Shown: piece by piece, positions 9,997 through 19,249 of the stretch
Layout: every line of letters begins with the position of its first letter
Numbering within the stretch: position 1 is the stretch's first letter
DNA from: Colwellia sp.
GTDB taxonomy: Bacteria > Pseudomonadota > Gammaproteobacteria > Enterobacterales > Alteromonadaceae
Assembly: GCA_013215385.1 (NCBI GenBank)
Contig: JABSOY010000008.1
Coordinates: 62,001 to 126,000 of the forward strand
Reading direction: 5' to 3'
Length of the DNA stretch: 64,000 nucleotides
Position numbers and translations under genes: made by a program
The notes under the pieces: model-generated
What the model saw: only the letters and a program-made list of their open reading frames with translations
Databases searched by the model: none
Told to the model about the DNA's origin: nothing

Positions 9997-10842
9997 TTAC
10001 TTAGAATTTACCCCACCATAAACATCAATAGCGAAACCCCGTTGTTGGGCGTAATCGTTTGGTGTTAAATCAAGATGCTTTTTCAAGTAACGAATAAGAT
10101 GGGGTTGATCACTAAAACCAAATTGATAGGCAATATCTACCCAATCAATGTCGTTTTGTTCGCGCTGATAAAGATATGCTAAGATTTTCTCAAGTTTATT
10201 CATCGACTGACATTGCTTAAGTGACAAGCCTGTTACTTTTAGAAAGCTACGCTCTATGGTGCGCTGTGAACAATGCAATAATTCACCTAGCTCATTAATA
10301 GCTGTAGTAGCGAGCAAGGGCAGTATTTTTCGGGTGAGTTCACTGTGTCTATCTTCAACGGACTTTAATAGCCAAGGTTTTAATAATTCGTCTAACTTTT
10401 CAGCGCATTTATCGGATTGGTCTTTTACAAGTGCCAGTATATCATTGACTTGATTAACGTCTTGAACAGGACATTGCATCTGACCAGTTTTCAAATCATG
10501 CACGGTATTTAACAAAGGTTGAACGGTATTGGCGTGGTTTAAAGAGTATAACGCGCCGACATGAAATTTAATGCCCAAACAAACAAGTGGCTTTGAATGA
10601 TCTAGCTGCAGGGTTTTACAATAAGGGTAAAGTATATGGCTGCCTGTACCCTGATGTATTTCATTATTGATGTTATAGCTGTATTTTTGATTTGGTGGAG
10701 ACAAAATTAAATGAGCCGAAGGGTCTGGGTTTAGCTTTGGATACTCATGAGCTTTCGCATCGGCAGTTCGTTCAAGAAGCCAATAACATTCGATATATTT
10801 AGCAACGTCGAGTGATTTTGGCGTTTTCAACCAAAGTATCAT
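9997..10842 (-). CDS. AraC-family transcriptional regulator
   Basis: A DNA-binding regulator of 281 residues. The C-terminal third holds the two helix-turn-helix units of the family: INELGELLHCSQRTIERSFL near residue 175, then the second with the hallmark IAYQFGFSDQPHLIRYLKKH near residue 240. The N-terminal 160 residues are a sensor-type domain that starts WLKTPKSLDVAKYIECYWLL, similar to the DUF6597-like N-termini of other AraC proteins. The effector is unknown. The next gene on the same strand, 60 bases upstream, is a GNAT acetyltransferase. Both may be one transcript. Confidence 0.9.
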   Translation of the reverse strand: MILWLKTPKSLDVAKYIECYWLLERTADAKAHEYPKLNPDPSAHLILSPPNQKYSYNINNEIHQGTGSHILYPYCKTLQLDHSKPLVCLGIKFHVGALYSLNHANTVQPLLNTVHDLKTGQMQCPVQDVNQVNDILALVKDQSDKCAEKLDELLKPWLLKSVEDRHSELTRKILPLLATTAINELGELLHCSQRTIERSFLKVTGLSLKQCQSMNKLEKILAYLYQREQNDIDWVDIAYQFGFSDQPHLIRYLKKHLDLTPNDYAQQRGFAIDVYGGVNSK

Positions 10843-10901
10843 TATATGCTCCGATAATGATTAGCTAGCTACTTTATAGCCATTTTATAAATGATAATAA
10901 G

Positions 10902-11723
10902 TTAATTTTGCTTAAATTCAAACTGAACGATACGGTTATTAGATAAAAAGCCGACAGCAGAAATTGCTTTTTGGGCTGCTTTATTACTACTTTCAGTAGA
11001 GCAGATAGCGGTTAATCCTTGTTTTTCGGCTTGTCGAACCAAAGTGCTTAACACTCTTTTAGCTATTCCCTGACCACGTACTGATTGGGAAACTATAACT
11101 CCTATATCGGCATATTCAGTTTGATAATGATCAAATAGTCGACATTCACCCGCGGCTATTATTTGCTTATTATGCCAGTAGCCGAACAGTTCCTTTCGTG
11201 CGATTAAATTACCGTAATAGCCATTAAGCCATTGTTGAGGGGCGCTAATATTAGTTGCTGCAAACTGCACAAATTCAGCTAACTGAACTTTTGTGGCAAG
11301 CTGCAACTCGAGACACTTATTTTGTTGGTTGGTTATTTTGCTCGTTTGTTGATACATCAAGGCATTAACTGTAAATGTTGACGAGTTATCTAAACATAAC
11401 GATAAGTAATGCGGCTCTGCGGTACTAACAAAGGCACCTTTAATATTCCCTATAATAGCACTGTTTTGCTCAGCAATAAGGGTAAACAGTGGTTGGCAGT
11501 TTATTTGACAATCAGCTTGCAGATAAAACTGTAGCATATAAGCTTCTTCATTTATGCAGCAAAAGCCGACTAAATTCTCATGCAAATAAAAGCCAAAATG
11601 CTTAGCCATTGGCACAAAACCAAAGTGCCACATACCATCAAGTGGCGCTGTCGTTTGTTGAAAATAAGCCTGCTTAAGTTCACTTAATGCGCTTAGCGAC
11701 TCAATACTTTTAATTTTTATCAT
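10902..11723 (-). CDS. GNAT-family N-acetyltransferase
   Basis: A 273-residue protein with a C-terminal acetyl-CoA-binding GNAT domain. Motif A reads IGVIVSQSVRGQGIAKRVLS near residue 212, followed by LTAICSTESSNKAAQKAISA and GFLSNN. The N-terminal half (about residues 1-140) is a degenerate, GNAT-like or lineage-specific domain. The substrate cannot be read from the sequence. It lies upstream of the AraC-type regulator gene on the same strand, which suggests a shared transcript. Confidence 0.85.
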   Translation of the reverse strand: MIKIKSIESLSALSELKQAYFQQTTAPLDGMWHFGFVPMAKHFGFYLHENLVGFCCINEEAYMLQFYLQADCQINCQPLFTLIAEQNSAIIGNIKGAFVSTAEPHYLSLCLDNSSTFTVNALMYQQTSKITNQQNKCLELQLATKVQLAEFVQFAATNISAPQQWLNGYYGNLIARKELFGYWHNKQIIAAGECRLFDHYQTEYADIGVIVSQSVRGQGIAKRVLSTLVRQAEKQGLTAICSTESSNKAAQKAISAVGFLSNNRIVQFEFKQN

Positions 11724-11929
11724 GGCTCGTTACCTTTACATTTGAAGAGAAAACCTATTGTAGAGATACAGATATTTTAAATATTGTATAAAAACGACAA
11801 AATAGTTATTTATCAATAAACAAATTGAAGAACTTATCGCCATTGATACTAAAGTTTATGGTTAGTTGTTATAAAAGCATTATAATCATCGTTTGATTCT
11901 TCGTTTACCATTATGAATAAGGCCACAAC

Positions 11930-12349
11930 ATGAACACCAAAATATACAAGAGAGTGCTTGCTCTGACTGATAACTTATTAGGGGCCGTTCAACAACGAAA
12001 TCAAACAAGCTTCGATGGTTATTATTTAGAGTTAAAGCAACTTTGTGAAGAACATGAAAATACCGATAAAGATCACCCTGTACAGTGGGAAACCCTTGCC
12101 GATTTTACCGATGATTTAACATTAGCGGTTACCATTTATGAACATGCATTAGTTAAGGCCGAAGCGATTAACTCTAAGGATTTTCGTTCATCAATTAGCT
12201 TTTCGGCAGCGTCTCTAAAAGTTGAGCTAGGTGATACGGTAGGTGCAATTGAGCATTTAGAGAAAGCTAAAATTAGCTGTAATAAAATTGTCGATAAAGA
12301 GTTAAAAGCTGAAATTCATGATTTATTAGAAGAATTAAAGGCGGTTTAA
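11930..12349 (+). CDS. Small alpha-helical protein, TPR-like, function unknown
   Basis: A 139-residue cytosolic protein without signal peptide or membrane segment. It is acidic and helical, and two stretches look like degenerate tetratricopeptide repeats: TLAVTIYEHALVKAEAINSK and DTVGAIEHLEKAKISCNKIV. No catalytic motif is visible. The start follows a purine-rich AATAAGG 9 bases upstream. The next gene downstream, 87 bases away on the same strand, is the CnoX-like chaperedoxin, which also has TPR units; a functional link is only a guess. Confidence 0.75.
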   Translation: MNTKIYKRVLALTDNLLGAVQQRNQTSFDGYYLELKQLCEEHENTDKDHPVQWETLADFTDDLTLAVTIYEHALVKAEAINSKDFRSSISFSAASLKVELGDTVGAIEHLEKAKISCNKIVDKELKAEIHDLLEELKAV

Positions 12350-12436
12350 AATAAACTTAACCTAAATGCGACGCTATACTTGAGCTTTTTATAATCGCCC
12401 CAAAATAATCAATATAGCGATATATTCAAAAACTAA

Positions 12437-13297
12437 ATGGAACAGAATGTGACGACAAATGGCATTGAAATAACCTTAGATAATTTTCAACAAGTAATTT
12501 TAGATGAATCAAAAACTAAATTAGTCTTGGTCGACTTTTGGGCAGCGCAAGTACCTGAGAGCATTGAGTTAAAAGATAAACTGGCCGCTGGTTTGCAAGG
12601 ATTTGAAGATCACATAATATACGCAATGGTTAATTGCCAAACCCAACAACAAATTGCCCAGCAATTCGGAATTCAAAGTTTACCGACCGCAATTTTAGTC
12701 AAAGATGGTCAGCCACTTGATGGTTTAACTGGCCCACAGCCCGATGAAGCCATTCATAGCTTTTTAGCAAAGCATTTACCCAAGCAAGAAGATTTACTGT
12801 TAGCACAGGCGCAACTGCTCGTAACTGAAAACAAAGTTAATGATGCTTTCTCTGTAATCAGCCAGGCGCATCAACTTGATAATCAACGTGCCGATATTAA
12901 ATTACTATTGGCAGATGTTTATTTACAGTTAGGAAAAACTACTGAAGCCGACGCACTATTAACTACTATTCTTATGGTAGATCAAGACAGTAATTATCAT
13001 GCTTTAATTGCGAAGCTAGAACTTGCGAATCAAGCTGCAGACTCTCCTGAAATTAAATCGCTAGAAGCTCAGCTAAAAAATGACAGTGATAACGTCGAAT
13101 TGCAACATCAATTGGTGGCGCAATATAGCCAAGTGAATCGTCATGAAGAGGCGTTAGTCTTACTCTTTCGCTTAATGCAAAAGAATAGCAGTGACGCGGT
13201 CAGTAAAGATTTATACCTAGATGTACTTAAAGCGTTGCCAGAGGGCGATCCATTAGCAAATAAGTATCGCAGAAAGCTATATACACTAATGTATTAA
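12437..13297 (+). CDS. cnoX: CnoX-like chaperedoxin (YbbN family)
   Basis: An N-terminal thioredoxin fold (about residues 10-115) is followed by TPR repeats to the end, 286 residues in all. This is the architecture of E. coli CnoX/YbbN, a chaperone that protects proteins from oxidation and hands them to GroEL. Conserved segments include GIQSLPTAILVKDGQP, LTGPQPDEAIHSFL and the final KYRRKLYTLMY. The thioredoxin active-site position reads WAAQVPES, so both active-site cysteines are absent. The single cysteine in MVNCQTQ, near residue 67, aligns with the E. coli CnoX cysteine that forms mixed disulfides. A strong terminator follows. Confidence 0.9.
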   Translation: MEQNVTTNGIEITLDNFQQVILDESKTKLVLVDFWAAQVPESIELKDKLAAGLQGFEDHIIYAMVNCQTQQQIAQQFGIQSLPTAILVKDGQPLDGLTGPQPDEAIHSFLAKHLPKQEDLLLAQAQLLVTENKVNDAFSVISQAHQLDNQRADIKLLLADVYLQLGKTTEADALLTTILMVDQDSNYHALIAKLELANQAADSPEIKSLEAQLKNDSDNVELQHQLVAQYSQVNRHEEALVLLFRLMQKNSSDAVSKDLYLDVLKALPEGDPLANKYRRKLYTLMY

Positions 13298-13322
13298 TTT
13301 TAAATGTATTGAAAAGTTTGGC

Positions 13323-13358
13323 AATAGCCCGTTAATGTGAATTAACGGGCTATTTTTT
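13323..13358 (+). terminator. Rho-independent terminator after the cnoX-like gene
   Basis: A perfect 14-bp stem (13323-13336 with 13341-13354) has the 4-base loop GTGA and is followed by a run of T on the plus strand. It lies between two convergent genes and overlaps the end of msrA. Confidence 0.9.
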
Positions 13359-13905
13359 ATGAGCTGGTTTTTAATTTAGCAACAAAGGTTTTGCGAAATT
13401 TCGCTAACTTAGGAGAAACGACTGCCTGGCAATATGGGTTTTCAGGGTTATTACTAAAGTAATCTTGATGGAAATCTTCGCCAGAAAAGAAGGTTGAACA
13501 AGCGGATACTTCAGTAACAACGGCAGAGCTATACACGCCACTCTCATCTATTTCTTTAATAATATGTAACGATAAAGCTTTTTGCTGTTCGTTGTGATAA
13601 AAAATTGCCGAGCGATATTGCTTACCAATATCATTACCTTGGCGATTGAGCTGGCTGGCATCATGTAAGGTGAAAAAAATTTCTAAAATTTCACGACCGC
13701 TAATTTCTCTATTATCAAAAGTAAGCTCTACCACTTCAGCATGCTCAGTATTACCTGAACAAACATCTTCATAAGTAGCAGTAGCCGCATCGCCGCCCAT
13801 ATAACCTGATACTGCCGATTTAATACCAACAAGCTGAGTGTATGCGCCTTCAATACACCAAAAACAGCCACCAGCTAGGGTGATTTTTTCTTCGAATGCC
13901 GACAT
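13357..13905 (-). CDS. msrA: Peptide methionine-S-sulfoxide reductase MsrA
   Basis: Repairs the S form of methionine sulfoxide in proteins and as free amino acid. The catalytic motif GGCFWCIEGAY is near residue 13. The substrate region YEDVCSGNTEHAEVVEL follows, then YRSAIFYHNEQQ and FFSGEDFHQDYF. Its 182 residues fit the family. It converges with the cnoX-like gene. A tandem met box lies 44-59 bases before the start codon, which suggests control by MetJ. Confidence 0.95.
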   Translation of the reverse strand: MSAFEEKITLAGGCFWCIEGAYTQLVGIKSAVSGYMGGDAATATYEDVCSGNTEHAEVVELTFDNREISGREILEIFFTLHDASQLNRQGNDIGKQYRSAIFYHNEQQKALSLHIIKEIDESGVYSSAVVTEVSACSTFFSGEDFHQDYFSNNPENPYCQAVVSPKLAKFRKTFVAKLKTSS

Positions 13906-13948
13906 GTAATAACCTTTGTAATTAGTGAAAAAATCAGTTTATATTAAT

Positions 13949-13964
13949 AGACGTTTAGATGTCT
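13949..13964 (-). promoter_or_regulatory. Putative MetJ operator (two tandem met boxes) upstream of msrA
   Basis: The plus-strand sequence AGACGTTTAGATGTCT is two adjacent 8-base units. They match the met-box consensus AGACGTCT at 7 of 8 and 7 of 8 positions. MetJ binds as arrays of dimers to two or more such boxes. The site is 44-59 bases upstream of the methionine sulfoxide reductase start, a sensible place for repression by MetJ with S-adenosylmethionine. Confidence 0.6.
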
Positions 13965-14308
13965 ATTGGTTTTATTCACAGCAATGAAAAAATCCGCAAT
14001 ATCTTTGTGAATCAGGTGATTTAAGTTCACTTACCTTAATCACTGGTGTTGTTGATTATTTCGTTTTAATCCATAGCTACTATAGCGAACTATGTATATT
14101 TTCGTCAAAATAATGGAGAAAATAAAAACGATTTTTGTGGCAGGTTTTTGCTGATATTTTTATCACATTATTATTGCCATAGTTGTTGATTAAATAGCAC
14201 GAAAAATATTGAAAAAGTAACTCGTCATTACAGCTTTCAATGCATCGCGAACGTTACAAAGAAAGCTGAAAAAGTGGAGTCTAACACTATACGGCTTTGT
14301 CAAAAAAA
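13965..14308. other. Non-coding gap between msrA and the DUF3083-like gene
   Basis: About 340 bases with no credible gene. A weak inverted repeat (CAGCTTTC at 14231-14238, GAAAGCTG at 14261-14268) could be a loose terminator for the minus-strand gene that ends at 14309. Otherwise nothing is recognised. Confidence 0.5.
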
Positions 14309-15421
14309 CTACAGGTTGTAAGCTATGTGCTGATGAAATCTTAATGTTAATTCATCTTTATTTGGTGGGATTTCAAGTTCAGTAGCTAATAGACGCATCG
14401 CCTGTTCAATTTGATTAACGAACTTTCCGTAACCACTATGTTGCGAGTCTTCGGTGGTGGCAACAAAAATTAATTGTACATTATCAACCAACTCATCCGC
14501 TTTCCATTTGCTCACTAAACCACAAGGGCTTTGTTTCGGGTTATAGCCTAGCATTTGCAGTTCACCTAATTTTGATATGATTTCATGTAGGCTATGACGA
14601 ACAATAGGGACTAAACCATTGGCAATTAGGGCGCCGTTATTCAAATTAAAGCGTTTCGCCACTAAAGAAAATGTATCGCTTAAATAGGTATAAAGTGGGT
14701 TGTATGGATCGATAGAGTTACTATCAATATCGACTAAGCCTAATAAACGATTATCAATGGTTAAATTGATCACCGCGTAACTTATTGCGGAACACTCTCG
14801 TGGAATAACTGTATTTTGTGAATGATAACGATCATATATCGGGCGTAATTTATGAGCTTGGCTACCTAAGCAACCTTTATTTTTAGCAAAAATATCGTAG
14901 GTGAGGTGCTGATGATCTCGTAAACGAATATCATTGGCTGACAACTGCACTTGTTGTGCAAAACTAGCGACTAAATTGGTAACTTTTTGGTGAAAAAGAG
15001 CGGCTTTATAACGAATGTCATCCCCTGAAGCGAGAAATAACAAGGTGATCTTTTTTGCACGAACGCTGGCATCAAAAAATGAATTTTGTAATTCATGACT
15101 TTGAGGATCGTAATAAAATAAAATTTGCTGGCTGGTTTGCCATTGGTGCATTTCTTGGCTATAACGAACCCGCACAAGTTTATCGTTGGCAATAAATAAG
15201 CTACTTTTTATTGCATAATCATTACTAAGTGTGAACAGTAATTGTGACAAACTTTGATAAAAATCGTAGTAGGGCTGAGTGCTATCGGCTGATATATTCG
15301 GTGATATAAAGGCTAATAGTTTATCTGTGATGGCGAACTCAGCCAATATATATTGATTGTCGCGTGCATTGGAAGGAATGTAGGCTTTATTGGCCGCACT
15401 GCGTTTTCTCACTATAGACAT
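14309..15421 (-). CDS. Uncharacterised protein, possibly DUF3083 family
   Basis: A 370-residue soluble protein with no signal peptide, no membrane segment and no catalytic motif that I can recognise. Its length, its restriction to the Alteromonadales and segments such as GCLGSQAHKLRPIYDRYH suggest the DUF3083 family, but that name is from memory and not firm. The start codon follows a good ribosome site (AGGAAACGGAT before ATG). The gene appears to be transcribed alone. Confidence 0.75.
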   Translation of the reverse strand: MSIVRKRSAANKAYIPSNARDNQYILAEFAITDKLLAFISPNISADSTQPYYDFYQSLSQLLFTLSNDYAIKSSLFIANDKLVRVRYSQEMHQWQTSQQILFYYDPQSHELQNSFFDASVRAKKITLLFLASGDDIRYKAALFHQKVTNLVASFAQQVQLSANDIRLRDHQHLTYDIFAKNKGCLGSQAHKLRPIYDRYHSQNTVIPRECSAISYAVINLTIDNRLLGLVDIDSNSIDPYNPLYTYLSDTFSLVAKRFNLNNGALIANGLVPIVRHSLHEIISKLGELQMLGYNPKQSPCGLVSKWKADELVDNVQLIFVATTEDSQHSGYGKFVNQIEQAMRLLATELEIPPNKDELTLRFHQHIAYNL

Positions 15422-15569
15422 ATCCGTTTCCTATTTGAATACTAAGCATGATTGGTTAGTTTTATGAGGATTATAGAGCGATGTTATGACACTTTTATGT
15501 CAAAAATAACGATATGTTGAACAGGTATGTTAACTCTGTTTTAGCGAGGAGATTTTTTAACTGTAAACG

Positions 15570-17513
15570 CTATTGTTGGTAAGTACTTAATTGGTTGCGA
15601 CCACTTTTTTTCGCTGCATATAAAGCCGTGTCGGCTTCGATAATATAAATGGCAAAAGCCTGTTGATGATTTTTCTCACTGTTTTTAATAAAACTGAGAC
15701 CAAAACTGGCACTAACTGCTTTTGATATACCAAGTGGGGAGGTGTCAAATTGATAAATGTTTTGACGAATATTTTCTACTTTCGTTAAAATCTCTTGACG
15801 ATTACTTCCTATAAGAACGAACATAAATTCTTCACCGCCCATCCGACAAAAAATATCTTGCGGTGACAATTCTTTGAGGGCAAGGTTAACCGTTAATTGA
15901 ATAACTTTGTCACCGATATCATGACCATAACTGTCGTTAATATTTTTAAAATGATCGAGATCCATCATAACAACTGAAAATGATTTTATTGTAGGTGAAT
16001 TCATATGCTTACGAAATTTCTTTTCTGACAGTTCAATGCCATAACGACGATTATTAATGCCAGTTAAACTATCGGTATTAGCGAGTACTTTCACTCTTTT
16101 TAATAATGAATAGACCCATACGAGTAAGCTAATGAATATAATACATAACAGGGAAAGCATGACTAAGAATTGATTTTTCTTAACAAGTACCTCCTTAGAG
16201 AGTGTTAATTCTTTTTGTTGAGATATGTTGTCCTGAGCAAGTGATTCAACGACTATACTTTGCTCTTCTACATGGGCTGCATTTTCAGCACGGGTAATAC
16301 GTCTTTGACTAACGTTCGCAAGATTAGTGCCAGGAGAAGTGATATTAGCGATTAAACTTTTTGCTGTTCGATAAAGCCCTGCTATATCATTATCTTTATA
16401 AAGGATATCAACATTCAAATTATCAACATCAAAAAGTCCATAGCGGTCATTCTTCTGTAAGAACGAGACTTTAGCTTCGGCAAGTAACTGTGTTGCTTCT
16501 TGATACTGTTGGACTTCAAGTAGTGCTTTAGCTAGCTGCACTTGACTCGCTGCAATGAATTTATGGGCATGTTTTTTGGTATAGTTAAGCACCTTTCGAG
16601 AAAAATAAATGGCTTGCTTATAGTCTTTCAATTCAAAACTTAAAAAGGCTAAATTAGAGTGTATACCTGTTTTTTGATGTGCGCTTAAAGTAAATGTAGG
16701 GTTAGCTAATAAACTCTCTAAAAGCGTATAAGACTGTTTAAATTCGTTATTAATACCTAGTATGCTTGCTTTTAATACTTCAATAGAAACTAAATACCGA
16801 CTGGCTTCTAGCGACTTTACTTCTTTGCCCAAAGCGATAAGCAGTTGTTCAGCATTTTCTTTATCAGATAAAATAGTGATACGAATAGTTGCTATATTAA
16901 GCTGCATTTCTAAGGAAAAATAATATTCTTCGAGTTTCTGCCATTGTTTAATATTTTTAATTGCTATATCGAGTCCGACATCAATAATGTCTTGATTCAT
17001 TAGTGCGTAATAGAGTGTTCTATAAAAATAAGCACTGAGGAAGGCATCTTTGTACAATAATATTTCAGTCTCTAAAACTTGTAATTCATTTAATATTTTC
17101 GGTGAAGAAGGCGTTAAAGTAAGTGCAACATAGACAGAAAGTAATTGCCGCCAATGGTGGCTCTTTTTATCTGAGCCACGAATTAATAAAGGGATCTTTG
17201 CTTTTAACGCCTCTACTGCATGATTGTTATGATTTAGTATTGAAATGTTTAGGCTAGTGATTAACCATTTTAGTTTTTCGTTATTGCTGGCGGAAGGTAA
17301 TTGTAATGATAAACTATCGATTAATTTTTCTGCAGTATTGATATTCTGATAAGTAAGTTTTTCAGCTTGATTAAGTGATTGGCTAAAGGTTTCTGCTTGT
17401 AATGAAAGACAATGAAAAGAAAAACAATAAAGAATAGTTTTAAAAAATAAAGTCAGTCTATTTCTTTTCATAGCCCAATCAATCAAAACTATTCCCCTTT
17501 TTAACCATTGCAA
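15570..17513 (-). CDS. TPR-containing membrane diguanylate cyclase (GGDEF)
   Basis: A predicted signal segment (LTLFFKTILYCFSFHCLSLQ, then AET) leads to a periplasmic region of helical TPR-like repeats (about residues 45-400). A coiled coil and one membrane segment near residue 450 (LVMLSLLCIIFISLLVWVY) follow, then a C-terminal GGDEF domain. The active-site loop reads GGEEF, competent for making cyclic di-GMP. The RxxD inhibitory site five residues upstream is absent (SPQD), so product feedback is probably lacking. An internal ATG at 17471 gives a more typical signal peptide and may be the true start. Confidence 0.88.
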   Translation of the reverse strand: MQWLKRGIVLIDWAMKRNRLTLFFKTILYCFSFHCLSLQAETFSQSLNQAEKLTYQNINTAEKLIDSLSLQLPSASNNEKLKWLITSLNISILNHNNHAVEALKAKIPLLIRGSDKKSHHWRQLLSVYVALTLTPSSPKILNELQVLETEILLYKDAFLSAYFYRTLYYALMNQDIIDVGLDIAIKNIKQWQKLEEYYFSLEMQLNIATIRITILSDKENAEQLLIALGKEVKSLEASRYLVSIEVLKASILGINNEFKQSYTLLESLLANPTFTLSAHQKTGIHSNLAFLSFELKDYKQAIYFSRKVLNYTKKHAHKFIAASQVQLAKALLEVQQYQEATQLLAEAKVSFLQKNDRYGLFDVDNLNVDILYKDNDIAGLYRTAKSLIANITSPGTNLANVSQRRITRAENAAHVEEQSIVVESLAQDNISQQKELTLSKEVLVKKNQFLVMLSLLCIIFISLLVWVYSLLKRVKVLANTDSLTGINNRRYGIELSEKKFRKHMNSPTIKSFSVVMMDLDHFKNINDSYGHDIGDKVIQLTVNLALKELSPQDIFCRMGGEEFMFVLIGSNRQEILTKVENIRQNIYQFDTSPLGISKAVSASFGLSFIKNSEKNHQQAFAIYIIEADTALYAAKKSGRNQLSTYQQ

Positions 17514-17605
17514 TAATTATAATATAATATAGCAGTATTTCCGTTTATATTTGTTATATCATTGTTATTGAAAATGTATAACAAACAATATTATGAGACC
17601 TTTAC

Positions 17606-17848
17606 ATGTTAGCTGATCAACAAGCCTTATTAGCAGCGGTTAATCAAATTATGCCATTTGGAAAATATTCTGGCCGGCCATTATTAAAATTACCAGAGCC
17701 TTATTTAGTTTGGTTTAAATCAAAGGGCTTTCCTGCAGGGAAATTAGGGCAACAGCTTGAGTTAATATATGAAATAAAGCTCAATGGTCTTGAAGGTATG
17801 CTCGAGCCACTATTAACTTCTAGCCGGCTAGGCATCCCAGCTCATTAA
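17606..17848 (+). CDS. DUF3820 family protein
   Basis: A small protein of 80 residues with the conserved family core IMPFGKYSGRPLLKLPEPYL near residues 14-33, then VWFKSKGFPAGKLGQQLELI and YEIKLNGLEGML. DUF3820 members are widespread in proteobacteria, and one in Pseudomonas was described as a quorum-linked factor. The biochemical role is not known. It is divergent from the TPR-GGDEF gene and is not in an obvious operon. Confidence 0.85.
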   Translation: MLADQQALLAAVNQIMPFGKYSGRPLLKLPEPYLVWFKSKGFPAGKLGQQLELIYEIKLNGLEGMLEPLLTSSRLGIPAH

Positions 17849-18091
17849 AATAATTTTATCTAAATAAGTACGTTTTAATATTTATAAAGAATAACAGCTG
17901 AATGTAACAAATTGTTTTATTTATTTAATATTGTCATGATACTTTTTTTTAAATGATTTATGAATCCGTTCCATTTTTTACCAATTCAATTGCTTGATTT
18001 AGCCTCCTATTTAACCTTAACTTAACTGTCGATTGCTGTTTATTTCGACGGTAATAACAAAGCCAAACAAGACAATGACGGAGAGTTATCA

Positions 18092-18268
18092 ATGAGAACA
18101 AAGAAAAGAGATCGCTTAGGTAGAGCTCATTCAAATGGTTATCAAGCAGGTCTTACCGGTAAAACAAAAGAAAATTGTCCTTATCAAAATACAGATGCAA
18201 AGTCAGAGTGGCTTGGTGGTTGGCGAGAAGCCCTTACCGATAGGAATATGGGGGGATTTAGGTCGTAA
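18092..18268 (+). CDS. rmf: Ribosome modulation factor Rmf
   Basis: A 58-residue protein that pairs 70S ribosomes into inactive 100S dimers in stationary phase. It reads MRTKKRDRLGRAHSNGYQAG at the start and later has ENCPYQN and SEWLGGWREALTDR, matching E. coli Rmf nearly residue for residue in the core. The ribosome site GGAGA lies 8 bases before the ATG. A strong terminator follows 27 bases after the stop, so it is a single-gene unit. It is short and easily missed. Confidence 0.96.
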   Translation: MRTKKRDRLGRAHSNGYQAGLTGKTKENCPYQNTDAKSEWLGGWREALTDRNMGGFRS

Positions 18269-18295
18269 AAAAATATTAGCGTTAATATTATAAAT

Positions 18296-18330
18296 AAAGC
18301 CCTTTTTATATAAAGTAAAAAGGGCTTTTA
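18296..18330 (+). terminator. Rho-independent terminator of rmf
   Basis: A perfect 13-bp stem (18296-18308 with 18316-18328) has a 7-base loop. It ends in the tract TTTTATG, and the 103-bp tandem repeat begins right after it. Confidence 0.85.
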
Positions 18331-18536
18331 TGTTCAGGATGAACGGTATGCTGTGGTGCCAAGGCCGCTCCTAAGCATCCATGCTTACGCGGCATTAGTA
18401 CATCCATGTGCGTCGATGGGCAAAGAGCAGCGATGTTCAGGATGAACGGTATGCTGTGGTGCCAAGGCTGCTCCTAAGCATCCATGCCTTCGCGGCATTA
18501 GTACATTCATGTACGTCGATGGCAAAGAGCAGCGAT
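18331..18536. repeat. Two-copy tandem repeat of a 103-bp unit
   Basis: Unit 1 is 18331-18433 and unit 2 is 18434-18536. Both start TGTTCAGGATGAACGGTATG and end CAAAGAGCAGCGA, with only a few substitutions and one-base shifts between them. Each unit holds short palindromes, such as AAGCATCCATGCTT in unit 1 and GTACATTCATGTAC in unit 2. This looks like a dispersed intergenic repeat family of the genome, not a gene. A reading frame crosses it on the minus strand but has no support. Confidence 0.85.
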
Positions 18537-18560
18537 CTTGATAGTAGATAGTTAAGTATC

Positions 18561-19232
18561 TTATGATAAATGCCAATTTATTATTGTTTTGTTGTTGGCT
18601 GACAACCACTCGTTTGTTTTAGAAAAATGTTGGCAACCGAAAAACCCCCGGTAAGCTGATAATGGCGATGGATGAGGGCCACTTAATACTAAGTGTTTAT
18701 CGTTATTAATATTATTTCCTTTCTTTTGTGCATGAGCCCCCCATAAAATAAAGACACAACTGCTATTTTCTTCGCTAATTTTTCTAATTACGGTATCGGT
18801 AAATTTTTCCCAACCGAGCTTTGCATGGGAGTGAGCTTGTGCTTGTTTTACCGTTAATACAGTATTAAGTAATAAAACCCCTTGTTGTGCCCACTCGGTT
18901 AAACAACCATGTTCAGGTATATTGAAATCACTGTATTCATTGGCTAATTCTTTATAAATATTAGCTAAAGAGGGAGGCACTTTGACACCGGGCTGAACTG
19001 AAAAAGCTAAACCATGTGCTTGTTTTTCACCGTGGTAGGGGTCTTGCCCTAAAATAACGACTTTAATATCGGTAAGATCTCGATAAGAAAAAGCATTAAA
19101 GACATCAGCTTCAACGGGGAAAATAACATCGCCATCATTGCGTTGTTTGGCAATTTCATTGTTTAGTAGGCTAAAATAAGGTTTGTTTTGCTCTGCGTTA
19201 AGCAGTTCTTGCCACTGTGGTTTAATTTTCAT
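18561..19232 (-). CDS. ung: Uracil-DNA glycosylase Ung
   Basis: Removes uracil from DNA as the first step of base excision repair. The water-activating motif [18 protein letters not shown] is near residue 61, and the minor-groove loop [19 protein letters not shown] is near residue 186. The uracil-binding LLLNTVLTV segment lies between. Its 223 residues are normal for family 1. It stands alone, 144 bases downstream of thrC, beyond the thr operon terminator. Confidence 0.97.
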   Translation of the reverse strand: MKIKPQWQELLNAEQNKPYFSLLNNEIAKQRNDGDVIFPVEADVFNAFSYRDLTDIKVVILGQDPYHGEKQAHGLAFSVQPGVKVPPSLANIYKELANEYSDFNIPEHGCLTEWAQQGVLLLNTVLTVKQAQAHSHAKLGWEKFTDTVIRKISEENSSCVFILWGAHAQKKGNNINNDKHLVLSGPHPSPLSAYRGFFGCQHFSKTNEWLSANNKTIINWHLS

Positions 19233-19249
19233 AATTATTAATTTAACAA

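Noticed and set aside
13972-14040. A short plus-strand frame starting at the met-box region
   Set aside because: About 21 codons, no ribosome site and no conserved features.
18385-18609. A 74-codon minus-strand frame through the tandem repeat
   Set aside because: It is made of repeat sequence, overlaps the end of ung and has no ribosome site or homologous look.
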